Below, piece after piece: positions 30,561-40,035 of a stretch of 64,000 bases of DNA. A model generated the notes under the pieces. That model had not been told where the DNA came from. It ran no database searches and saw only the letters and a list, made by a program, of their open reading frames with translations. The translations under genes and the position numbers were made by a program. The DNA is from Kluyveromyces lactis (taxonomy: Eukaryota; Ascomycota; Saccharomycetes; Saccharomycetales; Saccharomycetaceae): the NCBI RefSeq assembly GCF_000002515.2, contig NC_006037.1:62001-126000 (forward strand). The letters run 5' to 3'. Each line of letters begins with the position of its first letter. Position 1 is the first letter of the stretch.

Positions 30561-31592
30561 TCAATCATGCCCTAAAGAACGTTCATATTGCATTGAAAGC
30601 ATCAAATTATCAACGTATTGGTAGACACCAAACGATACACCTCCTGATAATCCAACCTTAAAAAGACGTGGGACCCAACCCTTCCAAAGACTTGTTAATC
30701 CTTCCTCGATAAAAGTCCTATAAACACAATTCAAAGAATTCCTGTATAAAGACCAAGTGTATTTGCTTTGCATCCTTGTCTTGACAACATCAATTGGTTG
30801 TGTTAATGCTACAACTGCGCAAGACGAGAAAACTCCAATACCAAAAGCATAATATTCGCTTAGCGGTTTGTTTGGGGATATCATTTGTTTCAATGTAGTA
30901 TACGTCGTGAAACGAACAGCACTGTTACCAACCTGTCTGAAAATAGTAGGCATACTACCCTGAAAAAAAGTGGTGAATCCCCTTGTCTGTACCATTTCCC
31001 TAACAGTGGTGAAAATGTTGGTAGAAGGATGCTTTTCATAATACAAGAACTTCTCATATCTAGGATTTATTTCCTTCTTTACTTGCTTGTATAATTTTGG
31101 CCTTATTTGTTCCTTGGTTTCCATGTTATTCACTGATTTAGATCTAGGTTTGTCTTTCCCTCCCGTTTCAACTTCTTCCTGATATCTGTTAGAAAGGATG
31201 AGAGCGTTTTCAATCATCCTTGTCTTGATATTTTCGAACGGTATTATCAGCATACTTTCCATGAATCCTGTAATTGAACCAGCAGCGATCAATCTCAATC
31301 CACTAACTGGCGCTTCTGGGTTTTCTGGGTCCTTTAACAACTGACAGGCTTTATCGAAAGTCGCAAATCTTGTCGCAGTTTTCAATAAAATTCCAATGTT
31401 AAGCGCAGAGCAACCTGCGAAATAACTCTTGACGTGATGAAACATGTTGAAAGCCTCGGCATTTGGAAGAGAACGATGCAATTGCTGCCCAGTTTTCAAA
31501 AACTCAAATGGATGAGACAATGTTGTCTGGAAGACAGCTGCAGCAGATCCTGCCAGTAAATTACTGTAAAGAGAAGGATTGGTGTCCGACAT
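30561..31592 (-). CDS. Mitochondrial carrier family protein (YFR045W/MRX20-like)
   Basis: This 343-residue protein belongs to the six-helix mitochondrial carrier family, with three repeats marked PFEFLKT (repeat 1), PFENIKTRM (repeat 2) and PIDVVKTRM (repeat 3). Repeat-ending glycine motifs such as FFQGSMPTIFRQVGN and LWKGWVPRLFKVGLSGG are visible. A charged loop at about 130-180 (GGKDKPRSKSVNNMETKEQ) between repeats 1-2 and 3 is long for the family. By position beside DUG1 in divergent orientation it is the YFR045W counterpart, a citrate-carrier-like protein. The substrate cannot be fixed from sequence. The S. cerevisiae gene has an intron; here the frame is continuous from its ATG. Confidence 0.88.
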   Translation of the reverse strand: MSDTNPSLYSNLLAGSAAAVFQTTLSHPFEFLKTGQQLHRSLPNAEAFNMFHHVKSYFAGCSALNIGILLKTATRFATFDKACQLLKDPENPEAPVSGLRLIAAGSITGFMESMLIIPFENIKTRMIENALILSNRYQEEVETGGKDKPRSKSVNNMETKEQIRPKLYKQVKKEINPRYEKFLYYEKHPSTNIFTTVREMVQTRGFTTFFQGSMPTIFRQVGNSAVRFTTYTTLKQMISPNKPLSEYYAFGIGVFSSCAVVALTQPIDVVKTRMQSKYTWSLYRNSLNCVYRTFIEEGLTSLWKGWVPRLFKVGLSGGVSFGVYQYVDNLMLSMQYERSLGHD

Positions 31593-31902
31593 CCCAGCCG
31601 TGATAAAATTTCAAAGAATAGGGCGCAAGCTGAAATAAAATTCGGAAAAACACAAACAATCTGCTCAGGCTTATTCGCTAAACCACGTCGGGTGGAACCT
31701 AACTACTCAGATTTACTTTATTTAATGCAATCAAAATTGAACAGGATATTTCGTTTTGGAGCAATCTACCAAATTTTAAGGTTTTTTCATCACTATCACT
31801 ATAGGTTTGATTTAATTTCAGACAAAACTCTCCATTACAGATCACATGATATTTAATTAGCCTATGACCAGACAGGTAAAACTGGATACATAGAAACTAA
31901 TA

Positions 31903-31909
31903 TTACCCG
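31903..31909. promoter_or_regulatory. Reb1-type site TTACCCG
   Basis: An exact heptamer midway between the carrier gene and DUG1; assigned by motif only. Confidence 0.45.
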
Positions 31910-32107
31910 GCTACCATATGGATTCCTTTTTCTTGGACAACATTTCAGGAATTCTTGCCTGAACTAGAAGCAGAACCTTCAATAACCGAAAGAGCAACTC
32001 CACTATACAGTACCCCCATTTCCCCTCTTACCGAAATAATGTGCCACTTTTATAAAACTACCACTAGATCATAACGTACAATTGACTTTTTCGTTTGTGC
32101 CTTATGG

Positions 32108-32126
32108 TTTTTTTTTTTTTTTTTTT
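32108..32126. repeat. 19-base T homopolymer
   Basis: An uninterrupted T19 run lies in the DUG1 promoter, about 180 bases before the TATA-like element. Confidence 0.9.
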
Positions 32127-32391
32127 GGGCTGTTTTACGGTTCAGATTTTGACACTTTTATTTTCATCAAGTCCCTCGACTGTAAATTGTGTGGGAAAAA
32201 GATAAGGAAACGAAATGAAACTAGGAATGATTTCAGGATTTTCGCTTTTGACAGATACATCAAAGGTTGTTGTTATTTGGGCATGGTTATCATATTTGTA
32301 TGCATATATAAAAAGCCATTGTGGTAATTGTGGTAATTGACTAGTTATAATAGCTAATCTTTGTACTTTAACCTGAACTTTATTGGTTTTC

Positions 32392-33993
32392 ATGCTTGCT
32401 AGGGTATTTCCAAAAAGATCCAGTTTTGCAGCAAACCATACCATAAAAACTACAGTTACAGTTAAAACGAGAAGGAGCTCAAGATTTTATAGCAAACTTT
32501 CAATTGATAATAATAATCTAAGAAAGATAAAGATGTCAAGTTCGGTTGCTGAGAAGAATTTCGAATCATTGTTTCAAAAAATTGATGAATTGAAACCAAG
32601 ATTCATCGAACGTTTGGCCAAGGCAATTGAAATTCCAGCTGTCTCTGGTGATGAGACTTTGAGACCACAAGTAATTAAGAAGGCTCATTACCTTGCTGGT
32701 GAGTTGAAGAAGCTAGGGTTCTCTGATATACAAATGAAGGAATTGGGTACTCAACCACCACCGGTTGCTGACCCTAACTTACAATTGCCTCCAGTGATCT
32801 TGGCTCGTTACGGTAACGATCCAGATAAGAAAACCGTGTTAGTGTACGGTCATTATGATGTGCAACCTGCCAGTCTTGAAGACGGTTGGAACACTGACCC
32901 ATTCAAGTTAGTTGTTAACGAAGAAAAACAGATTATGTACGGTAGAGGTGTAAGCGACGACTCTGGTCCAGTGAAAGGTTGGTTGAACGTTGTTGAAGCT
33001 CACAGAGAATTGGGTCTTGATTTACCAGTTAATTTGATTACTTGTTTGGAAGGTATGGAAGAATCTGGTTCCATTGGATTGGATAAGTTGATCGCCGAAG
33101 AAGCCGAAGGCTACTTTAGGACTGTGGACACCGTTTGTATCTCTGACAACTATTGGCTAGGTACTCAAAAACCCGTTTTAACTTATGGTTTGAGAGGTTG
33201 TAACTACTATCAAATTATCATTGAGGGACCAGGTGCCGATTTGCACTCTGGTATCTTCGGTGGCTCCATTTCTGAACCAATGATCGATTTAGTCCAAGTC
33301 ATGAGTACTCTAGTTGACACTAAGGGTAACATCTTGATTGACGGTATCAAAGAAATGGTCGCTCCTGTATTGGAAACCGAAGATGCCTTGTATGACAAGA
33401 TCGATTACTCAGTTGATGAATTCAATGCTGCCTCTGGTTCAAAGACTGCCTTGTACGATAACAAGAAAGACATCTTGATGCACAGATGGAGATATCCTTC
33501 TCTATCCATTCATGGTGTTGAAGGTGCATTCCATGGTTCTGGTGCTAAGACCGTCATACCATCTAAGGTTATCGGTAAGTTCTCAATCAGAACTGTTCCA
33601 AATATCGAATCAGCAAAGTTAGACCAATTCGTAATTGATCATTGTAACAAGGCGTTCGCCAAATTACAGTCTCCAAACAAATTTAAGGCTGAATTAATAC
33701 ATGATGGTAATTACTGGGTTTCTGATCCTTTCAATGCATCTTTCTCCGCTGCTGCAAAGGCCACAAAGGTTGTGTGGGGTGTCGAGCCTGACTTTACCAG
33801 AGAAGGTGGCTCCATTCCGATCACTCTTACTTTTGAACAAGAATTGAAGAGCAATGTCCTTCTATTACCAATGGGTAGAGGTGACGATGGTGCCCATTCC
33901 ATTAACGAGAAATTGGATTTGAGTAACTACTTTGGTGGTATGAAGACCATGGCTGCTTACTTGCACTACTATGCTGCTTCTGAGGAGAAATAA
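32392..33993 (+). CDS. DUG1: DUG1 Cys-Gly dipeptidase, with possible mitochondrial presequence
   Basis: This is the M20-family metallopeptidase Dug1, which splits Cys-Gly in glutathione turnover and other dipeptides. Metal-site blocks are VYGHYDVQP, GRGVSDDSGP, GMEESGS, SDNYWLG and GRGDDGAHSIN. From the ATG at 32533 the protein has 486 residues and starts MSSSVAEKNFESLFQKID, matching S. cerevisiae Dug1 (481). An in-frame ATG at 32392 adds 47 residues, MLARVFPKRSSFAANHTI and onward, rich in Arg, Lys, Ser and Thr with no Asp or Glu over the first 36 or so residues and an RFYS motif near a likely cleavage site. That looks like a mitochondrial presequence, so two start sites may give two locations. 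Without transcript data the cytosolic form from 32533 may be the main product. Confidence 0.95.
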   Translation: MLARVFPKRSSFAANHTIKTTVTVKTRRSSRFYSKLSIDNNNLRKIKMSSSVAEKNFESLFQKIDELKPRFIERLAKAIEIPAVSGDETLRPQVIKKAHYLAGELKKLGFSDIQMKELGTQPPPVADPNLQLPPVILARYGNDPDKKTVLVYGHYDVQPASLEDGWNTDPFKLVVNEEKQIMYGRGVSDDSGPVKGWLNVVEAHRELGLDLPVNLITCLEGMEESGSIGLDKLIAEEAEGYFRTVDTVCISDNYWLGTQKPVLTYGLRGCNYYQIIIEGPGADLHSGIFGGSISEPMIDLVQVMSTLVDTKGNILIDGIKEMVAPVLETEDALYDKIDYSVDEFNAASGSKTALYDNKKDILMHRWRYPSLSIHGVEGAFHGSGAKTVIPSKVIGKFSIRTVPNIESAKLDQFVIDHCNKAFAKLQSPNKFKAELIHDGNYWVSDPFNASFSAAAKATKVVWGVEPDFTREGGSIPITLTFEQELKSNVLLLPMGRGDDGAHSINEKLDLSNYFGGMKTMAAYLHYYAASEEK

Positions 33994-34382
33994 GTCGATA
34001 CTGGGTTTATTTATTGATTACTATATATTCATCCATAATCATGATTAATCTCCTTATTTAAAAACGAGTGGCAGAAAGAAATTTGATAACAGTGACAAAA
34101 ATGATGAATATGTAACACGCTCCAGCATCATCTTGTGCCTGACCTGATTGTCCACTATGACGTTCCTCCGAAGTGAGTGAATAAATGGTTTAACTTTGTT
34201 ACCCGCATCTAACTCTTCTTAAGTTTATTATGTTGTTGATTTAGACATACCAGTAACAGAAATTAAAGAATAGCTACATATATATACTAATGGTCTCTGC
34301 GGGGATTTGTTGAATAAGCCTCGGCATCTTAACCAAAAGTTAATACCACAATAGCATAAGCATTAAGCAAAGCTCATTGAGA
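33994..34382. promoter_or_regulatory. DUG1-SEC15 intergenic region
   Basis: This 389-base gap holds the DUG1 3' end and the SEC15 promoter. A Reb1-type TTACCCG lies at 34199-34205, and a TATA-like ACATATATATACTAA near 34276-34290, about 95 bases before SEC15. Confidence 0.5.
34199..34205. promoter_or_regulatory. Reb1-type site TTACCCG
   Basis: An exact TTACCCG 178 bases before the SEC15 ATG; assigned by motif only. Confidence 0.45.
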
Positions 34383-36968
34383 ATGGACCAAGATCCACAA
34401 TTAGCAGTTTCTCAAGATCTTCAGCGTGCTCTGTTGACCGCGGAATTCGTATCAAAAAGTGGAAGTTCGAACCAGGATCAAGGTGAAGATGAATTATTCG
34501 AGTTAGACCCTCAAATATTTGATAGATGGGTTCCTCTTTTGCGCCAAACTATTGACGAAGGCCAATTGAATACTGTAATCGATGATCTGTATGCCTCAAT
34601 TGATGATCACTTCGAAAATCTTGAGACCCAAATTCTACAGGATTCTCAAATAAACAACAACCTAGTAACTTCTATTAACGAAATTCAGAAAGTTCAGCAG
34701 ATTATAGACGGATCATTACAAAATGATATTAAGAATTTACAAAGCCAAGTACGACACTCTACCTTGAACTTAGTTTCCAGGAAACAGATACTGATTGATA
34801 ACACCAAGACTTCCTCCAAGATTACAGAATCTTCGATTCTCATTCAAAAAGTTCTACAAATTCTTGAGCTCTTTAACCGCTGCCGTGAACTAATAGAAGA
34901 GAAGGATTTCTTCAAAGCTTTACAAACAATAGAAACATTCGAAACTATATATCTCCAGGATTTCAAACAGTACAATTTTGAATTTCTTAATCAAATATAT
35001 ACATCAATCCCGATGTTGAAATCCCAAATTAAAGACGAATCAATCAACCTAATTAAGAAATCGTTAAATTACAACCTTGAGAAAACATTCAGCGTTATAG
35101 GTGAAAAATACTACGATGTATATGAGACTCAGATTTTACAAGACTGGCTAAAGACCAAACAATCCATGAAATTACACAACTATAAATTTAATTCTCCTGT
35201 CGAAATATCATTGCGTGACACTTCAAAACTTGATTCTTTACAATTACAAAACTTCTGTCAGCTTCATGAATTTCATGACTCAATATTGATTTTTCAATCT
35301 TTGAATGAAATGGATTTCTTTATCGATGAATTTCGTAAAGAATACGAGTTCAGGAAGTCAAAACTAATTCACCCGTTATTTCTGAAAGATTTTTCGACGG
35401 TATCTCATTCAAACGGAAAGATAGACGCTTTTGCTGAGAAACTAGACCTAAGTTTTTTTAAAGAGTACATTCTTAAGATTTTGGGTTTCCTTGTGTACGA
35501 CAAAGAGTTGCATAAGTCGACTGACTATGTTCTCTCAAACAATAATAACCCTAACTCGACTGACATATTTTGGACGTCTATCATGAACAAGTTGTACCCA
35601 TATTTGATTACAATGGTAAAAGAGAAATTGACCACCGAGCAGTTGTTAACCGAATTCAAAGATTTCCTTGGCGTTCTTATAGCAATTCTAGAAAATTTGA
35701 AACTAAATGTAGAGTTACTTTACAAAGTACAAGTCGAAACATTCAGTCAGTACTGCGAACTACTTGTATTTTTATTTCAGAAAGAATTCACCAACTTGTT
35801 GCAAGATGATGACTTTATGCCTTTGGCAATTACTGACAAGGCATTATATGAAAAAATTTTGAAAATATGTTGGTTGGCAGATCAGGGATCAGACACATCT
35901 AACACAACAAATGACAACTTTTCTGCGACTTTTCCGTTCTCACCCCTGTATCCAATGACCTGTACTTTAGTGAAAAAAACATACTCCAGTTTGCACTCCT
36001 TCATTTCTATTTTTTACAAACACGATATATCACATTTAAACCTGATAGTGATAAAAGCAATCGACAACATATTCGATAGAGTTGTCAACGATAACATAAA
36101 GAGTAAGTTAGATACTACCTCCAGAGAAGAAATTGCCCAAATTTTGGTAAACTTGGATTATTTTGTGATTGCTGCCAAAGAATTCAGTTTGATTTTGACA
36201 AGAGAGAATCTAACAAATAATCCTGACGTAGAGATCAGACTATCTTCCATCAAGAAGCTAATTGAAACAAGAAAAGAAGCAGAAACTAAATTGATCACTT
36301 TGATTGATTCCAAGGTAATAGATCTCATGGAATTTATTGAATTTGATTGGAATTCAACTGAGGTACGAACCGAGCCTGATATGACAATCGTTGATATTGC
36401 GCAGTTTTTAGAAATGATGTTTACATCTACTTTGGCCATCATCCCGTACAATATCAAAATGTTATTGATATTCCGTGAATTTGATGTAATAACCAGAAGG
36501 TTTTTGGAGAAACTACTAAACGAAACTCCAGACAGAATTTCTCCTCAGAGTGTTCAGAATTTCGAAACTGATATGTTGTACTTAGAGAAGACTATCACCA
36601 AAATATTTCCGAACGATGTTTCTAGTGTGCCAACAAGTCCGTCGATACCTGCTACCCCAACGGATGTACCAAGCACTGCCGGAAACAGATCATCAACTCA
36701 AGTTGAAAATAATATAAAGTCGTTACTGTCGACTTTTACAGATTTGAAGCAGCATATTGGACTCATGAAAATTAATCACTGGGATGAATACAAGGATAAC
36801 GATATTAGATTGAAAAAGTACTCAAGAGTCAAACCAGAAGTTGCACAATCTCTTCTCTCGAAACTTCAACCACCTTCGTCAGAGCAATCAAATCTAGTAT
36901 CAGACGAAGGTTCTTCGGCTGAAAGTCGGGCTAATAGTAGATTTGCTAAATTATTCAGTAGAGGTTAA
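34383..36968 (+). CDS. SEC15: SEC15 exocyst subunit
   Basis: This 861-residue protein matches Sec15 (910 residues), the exocyst subunit that binds the Rab GTPase Sec4 on secretory vesicles and links them to the rest of the tethering complex at the bud. The N-terminal 150 residues are predicted coiled-coil (NEIQKVQQIIDGSLQNDIKN), followed by the all-helical CATCHR-type rods. A Pro/Ser/Thr-rich insert (VPTSPSIPATPTDVPS) lies near residue 755, and the C-terminus is Ser-rich and basic. I start at the ATG at 34383; the two codons before it begin with TTG. It sits beside TAN1, as in S. cerevisiae. Confidence 0.94.
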   Translation: MDQDPQLAVSQDLQRALLTAEFVSKSGSSNQDQGEDELFELDPQIFDRWVPLLRQTIDEGQLNTVIDDLYASIDDHFENLETQILQDSQINNNLVTSINEIQKVQQIIDGSLQNDIKNLQSQVRHSTLNLVSRKQILIDNTKTSSKITESSILIQKVLQILELFNRCRELIEEKDFFKALQTIETFETIYLQDFKQYNFEFLNQIYTSIPMLKSQIKDESINLIKKSLNYNLEKTFSVIGEKYYDVYETQILQDWLKTKQSMKLHNYKFNSPVEISLRDTSKLDSLQLQNFCQLHEFHDSILIFQSLNEMDFFIDEFRKEYEFRKSKLIHPLFLKDFSTVSHSNGKIDAFAEKLDLSFFKEYILKILGFLVYDKELHKSTDYVLSNNNNPNSTDIFWTSIMNKLYPYLITMVKEKLTTEQLLTEFKDFLGVLIAILENLKLNVELLYKVQVETFSQYCELLVFLFQKEFTNLLQDDDFMPLAITDKALYEKILKICWLADQGSDTSNTTNDNFSATFPFSPLYPMTCTLVKKTYSSLHSFISIFYKHDISHLNLIVIKAIDNIFDRVVNDNIKSKLDTTSREEIAQILVNLDYFVIAAKEFSLILTRENLTNNPDVEIRLSSIKKLIETRKEAETKLITLIDSKVIDLMEFIEFDWNSTEVRTEPDMTIVDIAQFLEMMFTSTLAIIPYNIKMLLIFREFDVITRRFLEKLLNETPDRISPQSVQNFETDMLYLEKTITKIFPNDVSSVPTSPSIPATPTDVPSTAGNRSSTQVENNIKSLLSTFTDLKQHIGLMKINHWDEYKDNDIRLKKYSRVKPEVAQSLLSKLQPPSSEQSNLVSDEGSSAESRANSRFAKLFSRG

Positions 36969-37291
36969 CATGTTTGGGCACCATTGGTCACGAAATGATT
37001 TATGTCGATACACTTTTCGTCAGAATGAATAAGAAAATAATATAGAACTAAGTAATACACAATAATCAGGCCTTCAAAAGATAAAATACACCCGCATGTG
37101 TTGCATGGTTACTCTTAAAGTTTCGTTTTATCTGTCAAACTACATATATGTGTCCCATATTTTTTTCAACACATAATGCCATTGAAATTTTATATCAAAA
37201 GAAAATAGATACTCTGGGCATCATATGGAAAGTCATTAAGTTAACCTAATGTGAACAACGTACGGAAGCAACCTGAAGTCAATCACTCACG
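36969..37291. other. SEC15-TAN1 intergenic region
   Basis: This 323-base AT-rich gap contains no clear factor site or RNA gene; it holds the SEC15 3' end and the TAN1 promoter. Confidence 0.4.
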
Positions 37292-38221
37292 ATGGCAAAA
37301 AGAAGCAGAAAAGATTCTAAAGGAGGTATCGTTAAGAGATATAAAGTTGTCAAAAGCACTCTAGATCCTAACACTTCAGGAATCTACATAACGTGTGCAA
37401 GAAACAAAGAGAAGGCCGCTGCCTCTGAAATTCTTTCTATTTTTGAAGAAAAGGTAGAAGAGTACTATTCTGATGAGCTCAATGCCATGAACTCGGCCTC
37501 TCCTGATGGCTCAGGATCCATCGAAATCGAAAGTAAAGAACCCGTCACAACAGAGTCGAAGAAAGAGATTTCAATTGAAGAGGAACTTCAGCAAGAGTTG
37601 GAAGGACTAAAAAACCATAAAACTACCATAGTCGATACCAAAAAAAACAAACCAATATTGGAGCAGCTCGACCTTCAGACTGAGTGTCTAGTCTTTGTGA
37701 AGACCCGAAAACCGATTGTTCCAGAAAAGTTTGTTCATAGAATCATCAGAGATCTAGCCGATCCACATGACTTGAGGAAAAGAACAAGATTTGTGCAGAA
37801 ACTAACACCAATTACCGATTCATGTCATGCCAGTATGGAAGAATTGGCAAAACTTTGTGAACGAGTACTACCACAGCACTTCCACAAAGAGGAGATGGTG
37901 CCAGTAAAATTTGCAGTAGAGATCAACAAACGAAACTTTAGTACTATGGATAAAATGGAAATGATTAAATATATTGCTGGATTCGTAGGAAAGCAAGGTT
38001 CATTAGAACATAAAGTTGATTTGAAGAATTATGATAAGCTTGTGCTGTTGCAATGCTTTAAAAACAACATCGGAATGTGTGTTGTAGATAAAGATTATCG
38101 GACTGATTACAAGAAATATAACGTTCAGGAATTGTTCGAAATGAAGCATAAAAATAAAGAAACTACTCCTACTACTGCAGAGTCTGCCCCGGCTTCTACC
38201 CAAAGCAATACTAGCAAATAG
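37292..38221 (+). CDS. TAN1: TAN1 THUMP-domain tRNA acetyltransferase adaptor
   Basis: This 309-residue protein matches Tan1 (289 residues in S. cerevisiae). Tan1 binds tRNA and with Kre33 makes N4-acetylcytidine at position 12 of tRNA-Leu and tRNA-Ser. The N-terminus is basic (MAKRSRKDSKGG), and the THUMP RNA-binding domain spans about 120-270 with RKRTRFVQKLTPITDSCHA and PVKFAVEINKRNF. An acidic helical insert (EEELQQELEGLKNHK) sits at about 100, and the C-terminal tail is Ser/Thr/Pro-rich. It converges with EMC4; the two stops are only 37 bases apart. Confidence 0.94.
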   Translation: MAKRSRKDSKGGIVKRYKVVKSTLDPNTSGIYITCARNKEKAAASEILSIFEEKVEEYYSDELNAMNSASPDGSGSIEIESKEPVTTESKKEISIEEELQQELEGLKNHKTTIVDTKKNKPILEQLDLQTECLVFVKTRKPIVPEKFVHRIIRDLADPHDLRKRTRFVQKLTPITDSCHASMEELAKLCERVLPQHFHKEEMVPVKFAVEINKRNFSTMDKMEMIKYIAGFVGKQGSLEHKVDLKNYDKLVLLQCFKNNIGMCVVDKDYRTDYKKYNVQELFEMKHKNKETTPTTAESAPASTQSNTSK

Positions 38222-38258
38222 ACCCTTTTGTATAATGTATTAATTTCGCTACATTCAA

Positions 38259-38867
38259 TTAAATACTTAACGTACGGTATAAATACTCCGTTGGTTGTTG
38301 CCAAGCAAGCCAATCACTTGACGTAGTTGGGAACAATCCCATTGAATTCAACTTATGCAAACCTATTCCCATGAGGATTAATTGGTATATCACGTACATA
38401 ATCATGGCTGCAACTACAGGCGGGGTTACATCATTATCTTTGTTGATTAAATGTTGAAATTTTGACTTAACTCCTAAGATACTTTTGATGGGATTTGAGA
38501 CCAACATCACAGCAGTCATTATAGGAATAATTTGCAAGCTGTTACCAGACATATATGACATAATTATATTCATGGGAACAGATTTGAGAGGCTCAGAAGA
38601 TATCTGCCATGCCCGTTCTGCAGTGAGTTTGGCTATACGATTTTGAGCGTCATGATCTATCACCTTAGGGGGCTTCTGTCCTTCGATCTCTAGTTTCTTT
38701 ATTCCAAACGGATCCGGCAATTTACCACCATTGACACTATTTCGCCTCATCACTTTGTCAACTTTCAAATCTTTCGCCCATTGTGGGATATCTTCTGACA
38801 TAATTCCCTCTTGAAGCTTGTCTATTAGTCCAATTTCACTCTTGAGGAAATCATAAATCTTTACCAT
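38259..38867 (-). CDS. EMC4: EMC4 ER membrane complex subunit
   Basis: This 202-residue protein matches Emc4 (190 residues), a core subunit of the ER membrane protein complex that inserts transmembrane helices. Conserved pieces include the cytosolic LPDPFGIKKLE and RAWQISSEPLKSVPMNIIMSYMSGNSLQ-type region just before the membrane, followed by two membrane segments (about 112-130 and 150-172). The last helix-like block (LHKLNSMGLFPTTSSDWLAW) is typical of the family. Its order beside TAN1 matches YGL231C. Confidence 0.94.
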   Translation of the reverse strand: MVKIYDFLKSEIGLIDKLQEGIMSEDIPQWAKDLKVDKVMRRNSVNGGKLPDPFGIKKLEIEGQKPPKVIDHDAQNRIAKLTAERAWQISSEPLKSVPMNIIMSYMSGNSLQIIPIMTAVMLVSNPIKSILGVKSKFQHLINKDNDVTPPVVAAMIMYVIYQLILMGIGLHKLNSMGLFPTTSSDWLAWQQPTEYLYRTLSI

Positions 38868-39212
38868 TGGTGAATTCTTACGTATTTGAAACTATCAATT
38901 CATGATTTCTTATTTTTAATAACATTAATTAATGTCAGTAAAAAATCACTGTTTTGAAAGAGAATAAAGTGATTAAACAAAAAACAGCCACGTTCGAAGC
39001 AGTTACAGGAGCAGTTCAGTATTATTTAGATTATTGTTAACTCACAATATTAAAATAAAAGTCTGAAGTTACAATGGTTGACATATATATATATATATAC
39101 ATGAAAAGGGTTAAGGAAAATATACAGTGCGACAAATAATTTCAACTAATTGGAATTCTGATGTGAATGAATTTGAGCGTATTTTTAAACTTGCACAAGA
39201 CAGGAGTAAGCA
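38868..39212. promoter_or_regulatory. EMC4 upstream region with (AT)n run
   Basis: This 345-base gap between two minus-strand genes includes an alternating AT run at 39083-39099, which could act as an EMC4 TATA region or as the 3' efficiency element of the next gene. Nothing else stands out. Confidence 0.4.
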
Positions 39213-39452
39213 TCATATTAGAATCAAAGCCAATATGACACCAAAAAGCTGTAGAAAAAATGATATGGTAATAATTATGGCAGTTTTTTTCCACCAAAGA
39301 ATACTCTGTAAATCGTTATCGTCAGGCTCGTCAATCACATCGACATTATCAACATTCTCCACGGTATATTCTGCCTCGGCTGGACCTGGAAAAGGTTCTT
39401 CCTGGATTGAAGATTGATACTCGTAATTTTTAATTTGTATCTCCTTCTCCAT
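39213..39452 (-). CDS. Small tail-anchored membrane protein (YGL230C position)
   Basis: This 79-residue protein has an acidic cytosolic part (VENVDNVDVIDEPDDND) and a single hydrophobic segment at the extreme C-terminus (about 56-78, TAIIITISFFLQLFGVILAL), the layout of a tail-anchored protein. No catalytic motif is present and I do not recognise the sequence. It sits where S. cerevisiae has YGL230C, an uncharacterised gene, next to EMC4; I cannot align the two from memory. The ATG at 39450-39452 is the only one in frame. An internal start is ruled out by the lack of another Met. Confidence 0.65.
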   Translation of the reverse strand: MEKEIQIKNYEYQSSIQEEPFPGPAEAEYTVENVDNVDVIDEPDDNDLQSILWWKKTAIIITISFFLQLFGVILALILI

Positions 39453-40035
39453 CGGTGTGCTTAGAATTGATTCAATTTGTCTATGCTTTTTAAGGCTTAT
39501 GCAGAAACTTTACTAAGTCTCAAAAGAAGTAACCTCGAACTGCATACGTCTTTTATATTGAACACAATTATACAATGTCTCAAGGATAATTTCAAAACCA
39601 TCATAGTCTCTTGAAGAGCAAAATATCATCCTAGGAGGGGAAGTTGTGGTTAAAGTTATGCTCGTTGGTAATTCTGTCATTTTTTTTAAGAAACGGAATT
39701 AAAGACAGACAAACACTGCCTACGTGATTATGGCGCATTTTTGGGCAAATAATAATTTAGGTCCAAAGAGTTTCAAAGGTAACGGTATACTCACATCACA
39801 TTTAATTCCTTGTTTGCATGTTTATAGGAGCTTTTCTTCTGTTTATATGTGCCTCATGACTACATGCAGGTACGACTCTGGAAAGCACAATTAATATTTT
39901 CATCAAAATTATATCTTCTGTCGCCAGGACAAAGCCGTTAGGAACTAAAAGTAAATCACTAAAAGATGATCATGCTCTCTTACAATGATTCTTTTCCTGG
40001 AGAGTGACTGGCCATAGTAATTTATTGTATTCGCG
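39453..40035. promoter_or_regulatory. Divergent promoter region, small membrane gene / IRC6
   Basis: This 583-base gap lies between outward-pointing genes. A T-run near 39681-39688 and a TATA-like TATAAAAG on the minus strand near 39550 are the only notable elements. No RNA gene seen. Confidence 0.4.

Larger units (their letters stand above)
31593..32391. promoter_or_regulatory. Divergent promoter region, carrier gene / DUG1
   Basis: These 799 bases hold a Reb1-type TTACCCG (31903-31909), a 19-T run (32108-32126) and a TATA box ATATATAAAAAG near 32304-32315, about 80 bases before the first DUG1 ATG. The T run would favour a nucleosome-free gap. No gene is evident. Confidence 0.55.

Noticed and set aside
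32082-32444. Open frames on both strands in the DUG1 promoter
   Set aside because: They run through a T19 homopolymer and TATA region; the encoded residues are low-complexity and the minus frame is antisense to the DUG1 leader.
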